DNA of 25,764 bases from Porphyromonadaceae bacterium UBA3318 (GTDB lineage Bacteria > Bacteroidota > Bacteroidia > Bacteroidales > Muribaculaceae), in the NCBI GenBank assembly GCA_002361235.1, contig DESI01000067.1, positions 1-25,764 of the forward strand, in the 5' to 3' direction. Positions 15,743 to 22,913 of this stretch are shown in pieces. How positions within the stretch are numbered: position 1 is the stretch's first letter; each line of letters opens with the position of its first letter. The position numbers and the translations under genes are program-made. The notes under the pieces were generated by a model. The model ran no database searches, was not told the origin of the DNA, and saw only the letters and a program-made list of their open reading frames with translations.

Positions 15743-16168
15743 ATGGAATTTGAAGGAATGATAGTGCAGTACCTGGGACGGCAGACAGGTACATCGAAAG
15801 CAGGACGGCCGTGGCAGAAAGACGAGTATGTATGCGAGACCCCGGGAACATTTCCGCGCAAGGTCAAGTTTCATATATTTGGAGACAAGGCAGATCAGCT
15901 GAAATTCGAGAACGGCAAGAGCTATGTGTTCTCGTGCGACGTGGAGAGCCGAGAGTTCAACGGCCGCTGGTACACCGACGTAAGCGTATTCTCGGCGCGT
16001 CCCGTCGAGAACGGTCAGGGCATGGCAGCTCCCGCGCCCGGTTACGGTGCACCCGCACCGGCCCCCGAGTATGGCGCACCCGCACAGCCCGCAGGCTTTG
16101 GTGCGGCTCCGGCCCAGACTCCGTTCGCGGCTCCGGCCGACAACCAGTCGGACGACCTGCCTTTCTAA
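15743..16168 (+). CDS. DUF3127 OB-fold protein with SSB-like acidic tail
   Basis: A 141-residue protein. Residues 1-86 match the Bacteroidota DUF3127 domain (MEFEG start, WQKDEYVCETPGTFPRKVKF, FGDKADQL, DVESREFNGRWYTDV), an OB-like fold thought to relate to single-stranded-DNA-binding proteins. A flexible linker rich in Gly, Ala and Pro (about 92-133, with PAPGYGAPAP-type repeats) leads to the terminal DDLPF. This architecture, OB domain plus disordered linker plus acidic tip ending in Pro-Phe, copies that of bacterial SSB, whose tip docks repair and replication proteins. DNA binding is therefore likely but inferred. The gene has its own promoter and a downstream terminator, so it is monocistronic. 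Confidence 0.85.
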   Translation: MEFEGMIVQYLGRQTGTSKAGRPWQKDEYVCETPGTFPRKVKFHIFGDKADQLKFENGKSYVFSCDVESREFNGRWYTDVSVFSARPVENGQGMAAPAPGYGAPAPAPEYGAPAQPAGFGAAPAQTPFAAPADNQSDDLPF

Positions 16169-16223
16169 GTCATAGTTGCGAGTGACAAGTGACGAGGTAA
16201 GTCAAAGTTACGAGTGATAAGGT
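16167..16223 (+). repeat. Degenerate tandem repeat after the DUF3127 gene
   Basis: A unit beginning AAGTCATAGTTGCGAGTGA (16167-16198) is repeated in shortened form (16199-16223, AAGTCAAAGTTACGAGTGA). It overlaps the stop codon of the DUF3127 gene and precedes the terminator. Function unknown. Confidence 0.6.
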
Positions 16224-16257
16224 AATTTAGACCAAAAAGATATAAAAACACACATTG

Positions 16258-16286
16258 AAAGGGGCAGACAGCACGTCTGTCCCTTT
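16258..16286 (+). terminator. Terminator of the DUF3127 gene
   Basis: A 12-bp stem with one G-U pair (16258-16269 with 16275-16286) and the 5-base loop AGCAC, followed by a short T stretch. It is a convincing intrinsic terminator. It lies in the 356-base gene-free region 16169-16524, which otherwise holds a repeat, a dyad and a promoter. Confidence 0.75.
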
Positions 16287-16300
16287 TGTAGTGTTAACAA

Positions 16301-16318
16301 AGTGTAAAATATTACACT
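16301..16318 (+). promoter_or_regulatory. Dyad-symmetric site upstream of glycogen synthase
   Basis: AGTGTAA and TTACACT form a perfect 7-4-7 dyad around AATA. A third half-site, TAGTGTTAA, lies just upstream at about 16289. The arrangement looks like a transcription-factor operator about 90 bases before the predicted glycogen synthase promoter. A transcribed hairpin is the alternative. Confidence 0.4.
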
Positions 16319-16408
16319 AAGAGGCATGATAATGCACATTGAATGAAAAATATTAATCCAAATCATGCGTTTTTGCGTTAAAAAAGGTGCAGAGTGAAAA
16401 TTTTTTAC

Positions 16409-16416
16409 TAAATTTG
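16409..16416 (+). promoter_or_regulatory. Putative -7 element of the glycogen synthase gene
   Basis: TAAATTTG matches TAnnTTTG. Transcription from here would give a leader of about 100 bases. No TTTG is found at the ideal -33 distance, where the sequence is GTTAAAAAAGG, so a regulator may be needed. Confidence 0.45.
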
Positions 16417-16524
16417 CACCCGGATATTTTATAATCGTCAAGATAATAGACGTACAATTACTAAAAAGAAACGCGCCGCATAGCCGGAGGGCCGTGAGGT
16501 GGCAAAAAAATAGACAATAGAAAC

Positions 16525-18216
16525 ATGGAACCTCGCAAGAGCATTGCGAAAGATTTATCGGAAGGCGCCACGCCGAGCGTGGCAAATCAGATAGACCTGC
16601 TGTTTGAGACCAGCTGGGAGGTATGTAACAAGGTCGGAGGCATCTACGCGGTGTTGTCGACGAAAGCACGGACACTCGGCGAACAGTTTGGCGACAAACT
16701 GATATTTATCGGACCGGATCTGTGGAACGAAGATAATCCTTCTCCTTATTTCAAGGAGCGCAAGACGCTGCTGAAACAGGCTCAGCAAAAACTGCAGCTG
16801 CCCTGGGGCATCAACATCCGTGTGGGTCGCTGGGACATCCCCGGCGCGCCGCAGGTAGTATTGGTGAACCCGGGCGAGACCGCCCGCCATCTCAGCGAGA
16901 TATACGGGGAGATGTGGCGCGACTACGGCGTCGACTCGCTGCACTCGTACGGCGATTATGAGGAAAGCTGTGCCTTCGCCGTGGCTTCGGCCATAGCGAT
17001 CCAGGCGCTGACCCAGCACCTGAAGGCCAATCCCTCGCGAGTCGTAGCGCACTTCGACGAATGGACCACAGGCATGGGCCTGCTCTATATCAAGAATCGC
17101 GAGCCCCGCATCAGCACCATCTTCACCACCCACGCCACAAGCATAGGCCGAAGCATCTGCGGCAACGGCAAGCCCCTGTACGACTATTTCCACCAGTACA
17201 ACGGCGACCAGATGGCCGTGGAGCTCAACATGCAGTCCAAGCACAGCCTGGAGAAAGCCGCCGCGCATAACGCCGACTGCTTCACCACCGTGAGCGAAGT
17301 GACCGCCCGTGAATGCGAACAGCTGCTGCAGATACGTCCCCAGGTGGTGACGCCCAACGGATTCGAGCCTGACTTCGTGCCCAAGACGGTGAAGTACAAC
17401 CGCCTGCGCAAGGATGGCCGCGAAAAACTTCTGACCGTGGCCAAGGCCGTGACGGGACACCGGTATGGCCCGGACACCTTTATTATAGCGACGTCGGGAC
17501 GTCATGAATACCGCAACAAGGGCCTGGACATGTTCCTCGACGTACTGGCCGGTCTGGAGCAGGAACTCCCCGCCGACCAGGAGGCCCTGGCATTCGTATT
17601 AGTGCCCGGATGGGTCAGGGAGCCTTCGGGCGACGTGGTGACCAACCTGTACTTCGACGGTGCCGTCAAGACTCAGCCCGACTATCTGACACACCGCCTC
17701 AACAACGAGGGCGAGGACGAGGTGTGCCGCCGCATCGAGCAGATGCAGGGCGAAGGCCGGCTGAAGAAACTGCGCGTCATATACGTGCCCAGCTATCTGG
17801 ACGGACACGACGGCGTGGTGGACATCACTTACTACGACCTGTTGCCGGCACTCGACCTGACGATGTTCCCCAGCTATTACGAGCCCTGGGGATACACCCC
17901 GCTCGAGAGCGTGGCGTTCGGAGTGCCCACCATCACCGACGACAAGGCCGGATTCGGACAGTGGGTGCTCGACAATTTTCAGAACGGGCTGATGAAGAGC
18001 GGCGTATATGTGGTGGACCGCACGGATTCCAACTACGACCGGGCCGCCGCGCTGATACGTATGGCCGCGCTGGAATACATCACCGAGGATGTCAGCCTCA
18101 GGCTCAAGGCACGCAACTTAGCGTTCCTAACCGCAGCCAAGGCCGACTGGAAATTCTTCATCCTCAACTACGACAAGGCATTCGAGATAGCGCTGTCGCG
18201 CAATGTGCGCCGATGA
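16525..18216 (+). CDS. Glycogen synthase, GT3 (eukaryote-like) family
   Basis: A 563-residue cytosolic glucosyltransferase that would extend alpha-1,4-glucan from a sugar nucleotide. It belongs to the yeast/animal-type GT3 group, not the E. coli GlgA GT5 group: FETSWEVCNKVGGIYAVLSTKA (28-49, read in parts), HFDEW (176-180), TTHATSIGRS, and the acceptor/nucleotide site FPSYYEPWGYTPLESVAFGVP with the E-X7-E pair E453 and E461. GT3 enzymes commonly use UDP-glucose; the donor here is not proven. The C-terminal regulatory tail of eukaryotic enzymes is absent. It is paired with a downstream glucan phosphorylase in the same direction, which makes a synthesis/degradation pair for storage glycogen. 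The start at 16525 gives a short polar N-terminus. Confidence 0.9.
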   Translation: MEPRKSIAKDLSEGATPSVANQIDLLFETSWEVCNKVGGIYAVLSTKARTLGEQFGDKLIFIGPDLWNEDNPSPYFKERKTLLKQAQQKLQLPWGINIRVGRWDIPGAPQVVLVNPGETARHLSEIYGEMWRDYGVDSLHSYGDYEESCAFAVASAIAIQALTQHLKANPSRVVAHFDEWTTGMGLLYIKNREPRISTIFTTHATSIGRSICGNGKPLYDYFHQYNGDQMAVELNMQSKHSLEKAAAHNADCFTTVSEVTARECEQLLQIRPQVVTPNGFEPDFVPKTVKYNRLRKDGREKLLTVAKAVTGHRYGPDTFIIATSGRHEYRNKGLDMFLDVLAGLEQELPADQEALAFVLVPGWVREPSGDVVTNLYFDGAVKTQPDYLTHRLNNEGEDEVCRRIEQMQGEGRLKKLRVIYVPSYLDGHDGVVDITYYDLLPALDLTMFPSYYEPWGYTPLESVAFGVPTITDDKAGFGQWVLDNFQNGLMKSGVYVVDRTDSNYDRAAALIRMAALEYITEDVSLRLKARNLAFLTAAKADWKFFILNYDKAFEIALSRNVRR

Positions 18217-18235
18217 TGCGTTAATGATAATGGCG

Positions 18236-18572
18236 TAAGGCATCGTTACTTAAAAAATATATACGCCAGGGCGGTGGATTTTCGAGGTAATTTTGCCGAT
18301 TGATGAGGGAGCAGCCTCACGGCTGTGACCGAAGAAAGCGACAAAATTAACCGAAAAGACACCGGTCAAGGCACAAAATTAAAGAGAATTGTAAAAAACA
18401 TTCTATAAAAATAGGCATGACCGAAAGAAATATTACCACAGGCTCGCAGCTGCACCTCATCTTTGGCCTTTTGACTCAGTCACATAGCCCGCTATGCTCC
18501 TGAGTCTGCAAGACCAAAGCTGAGGCACATCTGCGACCCTGGCGTATATATTTTTTAAGGAACGATGCCTTA
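18236..18572. repeat. 337-bp inverted-repeat element between glycogen synthase and phosphorylase
   Basis: The ends are 36-bp inverted repeats (18236-18271 and 18537-18572) with one mismatch; they begin TAAGGCATCGTT and run inward through ATATATACGCCAGGG. Next to the right end is a hairpin of about 100 bases. The middle contains three TAATTTTG/CAAAATTA motifs. No coding frame is credible and no clear target-site duplication is seen. It may be a miniature mobile element, a RAYT-type palindromic repeat, or a structured spacer in the glycogen transcript. It fills most of the 389-base gene-free gap. Confidence 0.8.
18440..18540 (+). other. Large hairpin inside the inter-glycogen element
   Basis: Paired blocks run outward from a CC loop: CATAGC with GCTATG (18483-18488 and 18491-18496), GACTCAG with CTGAGTC (18473-18479 and 18500-18506), CTTTGG with CCAAAG (18461-18466 and 18514-18519), CCTCA with TGAGG, and TCGCAG with CTGCGA (18444-18449 and 18531-18536). 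The consistent order and spacing make a stable, slightly interrupted stem in DNA or RNA. Confidence 0.8.
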
Positions 18573-18605
18573 TAATAAATTAGATAACAACACTCAAAAA
18601 CCAAT

Positions 18606-21170
18606 ATGAAACTCAAAGTAAGCAACACGAACACTCCCAACTGGCGCATGATGACAGTCAGTGCGGAGATCCCTGCAGAGCTGAAGCCCCTGGAGGTGAT
18701 GTCAAAAAACCTGTGGTGGGTATGGAACAGCAAGGGTAAGAGCCTGTTCCGCGACCTGGACCACGACCTGTGGCGCGCGGTGGGCGAGAACCCCGTAATG
18801 CTGCTGCAGCAACTCAGCTACGAGCGTTACAACGAGATACTGAACGACAAGGCTCTGCGTGAGCGTATCGATGATACATACCGCGAGTTCAACGACTATA
18901 TGAGCCAGCCTATCGACAAGAAGATTCCGTCGGTAAGCTATTTCTCGATGGAGTACGGACTGTGCAACTGTCTGAAGATCTACTCCGGAGGTCTGGGCGT
19001 ACTGGCCGGCGACTATATCAAGCAGGCATCGGACTCGCGCGTGGACATGACCGCCGTAGGTTTCCTCTATAAGTACGGATATTTCTCGCAGAGCCTGGCC
19101 ATGGACGGCCAGCAGATAGCCAACTACGAGAGCCAGAACTTCGACCAGCTCCCCATAGACCAGGTACTGGACGAAAACGGCCAGCCCATGATTCTGGAGG
19201 TTCCCTTCCCCGGCCGCATCATCTACTGCCACGTATGGCGCGTGAACGTGGGCCGCATGAAGCTCTACCTGCTCGACACCGACCTGGACAAGAACTCCGA
19301 GTGGGACCGTCCCATCACCCACAAGCTCTATGGCGGCGACTGGGAGAACCGCATCAAGCAGGAGTATCTGCTCGGCATCGGCGGTATCATAATGCTCGAC
19401 AAGCTCGGCATCCACACACAGCTGTACCACTGCAACGAGGGTCACGCAGCACTGCTCAACCTGCAGCGTCTGGTGAACTACGTGCAGCGCGACGGACTGT
19501 CGTTCAACGTGGCTCTGGAGCTGGTGCGCGCATCGTCGCTCTATACCGTACACACCCCCGTGCCCGCAGGTCACGACTATTTCGACGAGTCGCTGCTCGG
19601 CAAGTACTTGGGTGAATATCCCGCCAAGTTGGGCATCAGCTGGGCCGACCTGATCAACATGGGCCGCGAGAATCCCGACACCAACGACCGCTTCTCGATG
19701 TCGGTGTTCGCGCTGAACACCTGCCAGGAGGCCAACGGCGTAAGCTGGCTGCACGGCGAGGTGTCGAAGAAGATGTTCGCAGGCATCTGGAAGGGCTACA
19801 GCCCCGAGGAGAGCCACGTAGGCTACGTTACCAACGGCGTGCACATGCCCACATGGGCCGCTTCGGAATGGAAGGCATTCTACGGCGAGCACCTCAACGC
19901 CGGCCTGTTCAACGACCAGAGCAACCCCGAGATGTGGGACGACATCTTCAGCGTGCCCGACGAGGACATCTGGGATCTGCGCATGACCATGAAGAACAAG
20001 TTCATCAACTTCGTGCGTCGCGACTTCAAGGAGAAGTGGCTGAAGAACCAGGGCGACCCCACGGAGGTGATGCGTGTGGTGGAGAAGATTAACCCCAATG
20101 CGCTGATCATCGGTTTCGCACGCCGTTTCGCCACCTACAAGCGCGCACACCTGCTGTTCACCGACCTTGAGCGTCTGGAACGCATCGTCAACAATCCCGC
20201 ATACCCCGTGCAGTTCGTATTCTCCGGCAAGGCACACCCCGCCGACGGCGCCGGCCAGGGCCTGATCAAGCGTATCATAGAGATCAGCCGCATGCCCCAG
20301 TTCCGCGGCAAGATCATATTCCTGGAAGACTACAACATGATCGTGGCCAAGCGTCTGGTTACGGGCGTGGACATCTGGCTGAACACTCCGACACGTCCGC
20401 TGGAGGCGTCCGGCACATCGGGCGAGAAGGCCGAGATGAACGGCGTGCTCAACTTCTCCGTGCTCGACGGATGGTGGTACGAGGGTTACCGTTTCGACGA
20501 GAAGGCCGGCTGGGCCATCACCGACAAGCGCACCTTCACCGACCAGGGCCAGCAGGACAAGCTCGACGCAGCCACCATCTACTCGATGCTGGAGAACGAG
20601 ATCATCCCGCTGTACTTCGCCAAGAACTCCAAGGGCTACAGCCCCGAATGGATACAGTATATCAAGCGCAGCATCGCCCACATCGCGCCTCACTTCACCA
20701 TGAAGCGTCAGCTGGACGACTACATCAGCCGCTTCTACGAGCCTGAGGCAAAGCGCTTCGCCAAGCTGAGCAAGAACGACGCCGAGAAGGCCAAGGAGAT
20801 TGTGGCATGGAAAGAGGAGGTTGCCTCCAAGTGGGACAGCATCCAGGTGATCAGCAGCGAGATCCACACCGTCAACGACGCAGCCGCCGGCCGTACCGGC
20901 GACCCGTTCACCGCAAAGGCCGTGATCGACACCAAGGGCCTGGGCGACTCGCTGGGCGTAGAGCTGGTGGTTTACCGCGAGATAGACGGCGAGGAGAAGT
21001 ATGCCGAGCGTGAGGACCTGAAGGTGGTGAAGCGCGACGGCGACGTATACACCTACGAGCTGAAGAGCAAGATGCGCGAGGCCGGCGTGTTCCGTTACGC
21101 ACTCCGCATCTATCCCAAGAACAAGGAACTGCCTCACCGTCAGGACTTCGCTTACATGCGCTGGATCTGA
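18606..21170 (+). CDS. glgP: Alpha-glucan phosphorylase, GT35
   Basis: An 854-residue cytosolic phosphorylase that releases glucose-1-phosphate from alpha-1,4-glucan. The N-terminus carries the DUF3417 region typical of bacterial GT35 phosphorylases of this length (LKPLEVMSKNLWWVWN, residues 27-42). Then come the catalytic segments SMEYGL, IYSGGLGVLAGDYIK, HCNEGHAAL, YVTNGVHMPTWAA and GFARRFATYKRAHLL. The PLP lysine is K608 in ASGTSGEKAEMNG; the residue before it is Glu where most family members have Met. A C-terminal beta-rich extension after about residue 720 is normal for this subfamily. It follows glycogen synthase and probably mobilises the same polymer. A terminator hairpin lies downstream. 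Confidence 0.94.
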   Translation: MKLKVSNTNTPNWRMMTVSAEIPAELKPLEVMSKNLWWVWNSKGKSLFRDLDHDLWRAVGENPVMLLQQLSYERYNEILNDKALRERIDDTYREFNDYMSQPIDKKIPSVSYFSMEYGLCNCLKIYSGGLGVLAGDYIKQASDSRVDMTAVGFLYKYGYFSQSLAMDGQQIANYESQNFDQLPIDQVLDENGQPMILEVPFPGRIIYCHVWRVNVGRMKLYLLDTDLDKNSEWDRPITHKLYGGDWENRIKQEYLLGIGGIIMLDKLGIHTQLYHCNEGHAALLNLQRLVNYVQRDGLSFNVALELVRASSLYTVHTPVPAGHDYFDESLLGKYLGEYPAKLGISWADLINMGRENPDTNDRFSMSVFALNTCQEANGVSWLHGEVSKKMFAGIWKGYSPEESHVGYVTNGVHMPTWAASEWKAFYGEHLNAGLFNDQSNPEMWDDIFSVPDEDIWDLRMTMKNKFINFVRRDFKEKWLKNQGDPTEVMRVVEKINPNALIIGFARRFATYKRAHLLFTDLERLERIVNNPAYPVQFVFSGKAHPADGAGQGLIKRIIEISRMPQFRGKIIFLEDYNMIVAKRLVTGVDIWLNTPTRPLEASGTSGEKAEMNGVLNFSVLDGWWYEGYRFDEKAGWAITDKRTFTDQGQQDKLDAATIYSMLENEIIPLYFAKNSKGYSPEWIQYIKRSIAHIAPHFTMKRQLDDYISRFYEPEAKRFAKLSKNDAEKAKEIVAWKEEVASKWDSIQVISSEIHTVNDAAAGRTGDPFTAKAVIDTKGLGDSLGVELVVYREIDGEEKYAEREDLKVVKRDGDVYTYELKSKMREAGVFRYALRIYPKNKELPHRQDFAYMRWI

Positions 21171-21176
21171 TAAACA

Positions 21177-21212
21177 GTTTAAAGAGTTAAAAAAGTTTAG
21201 AAAGTTCAAGAT
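21177..21212 (+). repeat. A-rich AGTT repeat after glgP
   Basis: Imperfect units of about 10 bases (TTTAAAGAGTT, AAAAAAGTTT, AGAAAGTTCAAG) follow the glgP stop. The same style of repeat follows gcvT at 9349-9379 (GTTGAAAAGTTGAGAAAGTT). They look like a recurring intergenic repeat of this genome. Function unknown. Confidence 0.55.
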
Positions 21213-21270
21213 AATAGTTTGGAATAAGGATTCAAACCAAGCGCAAAATTGAACATTGGTCATAGTTACA

Positions 21271-21296
21271 CCGGGCGAACCATCAGGTCCGCCCGG
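21271..21296 (+). terminator. Terminator downstream of glgP
   Basis: An 11-position stem (21271-21281 with 21286-21296), CCGGGCG against CGCCCGG plus three inner pairs and one A-C mismatch, has a 4-base loop. It is followed by CGTTATATT. It lies 100 bases after the glgP stop and before the thioredoxin gene. The U tract is modest. Confidence 0.65.
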
Positions 21297-21370
21297 CGTT
21301 ATATTCGTAGGAACTTTCCGTATGGATTGATTACGGTAAATAATTACGAAAAGCTAAAACTACGAATGTT

Positions 21371-21673
21371 ATGGATAAATCGAAGTACGATCAGTTGAAA
21401 GACGAGAAGGGTGTGGTGTTGGTGGAGTTTTATGCCAGCTGGTGCCCTCACTGCCAGCGCATGATGCCCGTCGTGGCCGACGTGAAGGTGCTTTTTACCG
21501 GACAGGTGCCGGTATATCAGTTCGACATAGACGAGAATCAACAGCTGGCATCCGAACTCGACGTGCAGTCCATACCCACATTCATCGTGTATAAGGACGG
21601 CCGGGAAACTTGGCGCGGCAGCGGTGAGATGGAAGGCGCCGTATTGGCCCAGCACGTGCAGCAAGCGTTATAA
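21371..21673 (+). CDS. Thioredoxin-like protein with CPHC active site
   Basis: A 100-residue single-domain thioredoxin fold with no signal peptide. The redox motif is YASWCPHC (C25, C28), and the cis-proline motif SIPTFIVYKDG is intact. Thioredoxins normally have CGPC; CPHC is the DsbA dipeptide and usually gives a more oxidising protein. It lies 32 bases upstream of a VKOR-domain membrane protein, a known source of oxidising power for thioredoxin-fold partners, so the two probably work together in dithiol exchange. The lack of an export signal is puzzling if the partner acts outside the inner membrane. Cytosolic reductase function is the alternative. Confidence 0.88.
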   Translation: MDKSKYDQLKDEKGVVLVEFYASWCPHCQRMMPVVADVKVLFTGQVPVYQFDIDENQQLASELDVQSIPTFIVYKDGRETWRGSGEMEGAVLAQHVQQAL

Positions 21674-21705
21674 ACACGTACAGCAAGCTATAAAAAATAA
21701 GCGTT

Positions 21706-22728
21706 ATGAAAACCGGGGTCACCGTCTTCAGTGATTTTCTGAGCGCGCTCGGAGTGAAGCATACCGGCGCGGAATCGGACAAGGCGTTCAGGAACATGCC
21801 GTTCAAGTCCCTGTTCGGTTTCTCGCGACTGCTTAATTCCTACGGCATCAGGACCCGTGGAGTGAAGGTGACCGACAAGACCGACCTGTCCCGTATCCCC
21901 GTGCCGTTTCTGGCACAGGAGGGTACGGGCTTTGTCATAGTCACGGGAATAGAGACCGCGTCCGACGGCTCGCAGATCGTGGATTATATTTATTATCACC
22001 AGAAGAAGCGACGCGAGCTGTCGCTGTTCGCCCGGCGATGGAGCGGCGTGGCCCTGCTGGCTTATCCCGACCGCAATTCGGAGGAACCCTGTTACAGACA
22101 GCACCACCTGTTCGAGCTGGCCGAGACCGCCAAGGCATGGATCCTGGGATTCTGTTGCGTGGCGCTTGTGGCGTTCGGATTCTGGCGCAGCGGGTTGTGG
22201 CACGACCTGTCGGCGATATTCCTGCTCTGCATCGATCTGTTCGGTCTGTACATCACCTTCCAGCTGTTGCTGAAATCACTGAAGGTTAACGTCAAGACCG
22301 CCGACCGTATATGCGGAGTGCTGCAGAAGCATGGCTGCGACACCGTGCTGGAGCAGAAAGCCTCCAAATTTTTCGGTCTGTTTGGATGGGCCGAGGTGGG
22401 AGTGGGGTATTTCACCGTATCGCTGTTGACGATGCTCTGTTTCCCGGACATGATGCACTGGCTGGCCCTGGCCAACGGCTGCTGCCTCCCCTTTACGTTC
22501 TGGAGCATCTGGTATCAGAGATTCCGCATCCACACGTGGTGCACCATGTGCGTCATCACTCAGGGCCTGCTGTGGCTGCAGTTCTTCTGCTATCTGTCCG
22601 GAGGCTGGTGGCACGACATCTTCCCGCTGACGTTGCCGCTGTTCGCATTGCTGGCCGCATACGTCGCCGCGGTACTCGGCCTGAACAGAGTGTCTGAGTT
22701 TATTAACGCACGCATAGGAAAGTCATGA
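21706..22728 (+). CDS. VKOR-domain membrane protein with degenerate C39-like domain
   Basis: A 340-residue inner-membrane protein. Residues 1-125 resemble the N-terminal C39-peptidase-like domain of Bacteroidota VKOR fusions (FLSALGVKHT, FKSLFGFSRLLNSYGI, GTGFVIVTGI, WSGVALLAYP) but have no catalytic Cys near the start, so it is probably a binding domain rather than a protease. Residues about 142-325 are hydrophobic helices of the vitamin K epoxide reductase family. The loop pair C203 and C211 keeps the 8-residue spacing of human C43/C51, and the quinone-side CTMC is C279/C282. Such proteins oxidise thioredoxin-like partners and pass electrons to quinones. It follows the CPHC thioredoxin gene, and its stop overlaps the ATG of a 57-codon ORF. 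Confidence 0.85.
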   Translation: MKTGVTVFSDFLSALGVKHTGAESDKAFRNMPFKSLFGFSRLLNSYGIRTRGVKVTDKTDLSRIPVPFLAQEGTGFVIVTGIETASDGSQIVDYIYYHQKKRRELSLFARRWSGVALLAYPDRNSEEPCYRQHHLFELAETAKAWILGFCCVALVAFGFWRSGLWHDLSAIFLLCIDLFGLYITFQLLLKSLKVNVKTADRICGVLQKHGCDTVLEQKASKFFGLFGWAEVGVGYFTVSLLTMLCFPDMMHWLALANGCCLPFTFWSIWYQRFRIHTWCTMCVITQGLLWLQFFCYLSGGWWHDIFPLTLPLFALLAAYVAAVLGLNRVSEFINARIGKS

Positions 22729-22898
22729 AAACAATACCTGAAATACAGTTTAAGGATGCCGAGGATCTGACTCCGTTGCAGATGAACGCCATACATTTCG
22801 ACACGGGCGACCATTCGCAATATGTGGGCGACACATTGGCACAGGCCCCCAAGGCCGACAAGGTGCCACCGTACTCCCCGGACAATAAAACGCGATAA
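22725..22898 (+). CDS. Small 57-residue peptide coupled to the VKOR gene
   Basis: This short ORF starts within the VKOR gene's stop codon (ATGA overlap) and ends in TAA 15 bases before the porin gene. The product is hydrophilic, has no Cys, no signal peptide and no membrane helix. It begins MKTIPEIQFKDAEDL and has the motif LTPLQMNAIHF near residues 15-25, followed by a Pro/Lys-rich tail. The LTPLxxNxI pattern recalls short leader-like peptides I have seen in Bacteroidales, but I cannot name a family. The translational coupling, fitting codon usage and filled gap favour a real gene. A peptide substrate recognised by the degenerate C39 domain is an attractive but unproven idea. Confidence 0.6.
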   Translation: MKTIPEIQFKDAEDLTPLQMNAIHFDTGDHSQYVGDTLAQAPKADKVPPYSPDNKTR

Positions 22899-22913
22899 AT
22901 TCACTATAATGCT

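Noticed and set aside
16208..16675. 155-codon minus-strand open frame upstream of and into glycogen synthase
   Set aside because: It overlaps the glycogen synthase start, the terminator, the dyad and the promoter region; its Cys/Phe-rich composition looks like translated noncoding DNA.
18702..21263. 853-codon minus-strand frame opposite the phosphorylase
   Set aside because: It is a shadow of the GC-rich, codon-biased glgP gene; there are no domain motifs, and the Val/His/Leu-rich composition is typical of antisense frames.
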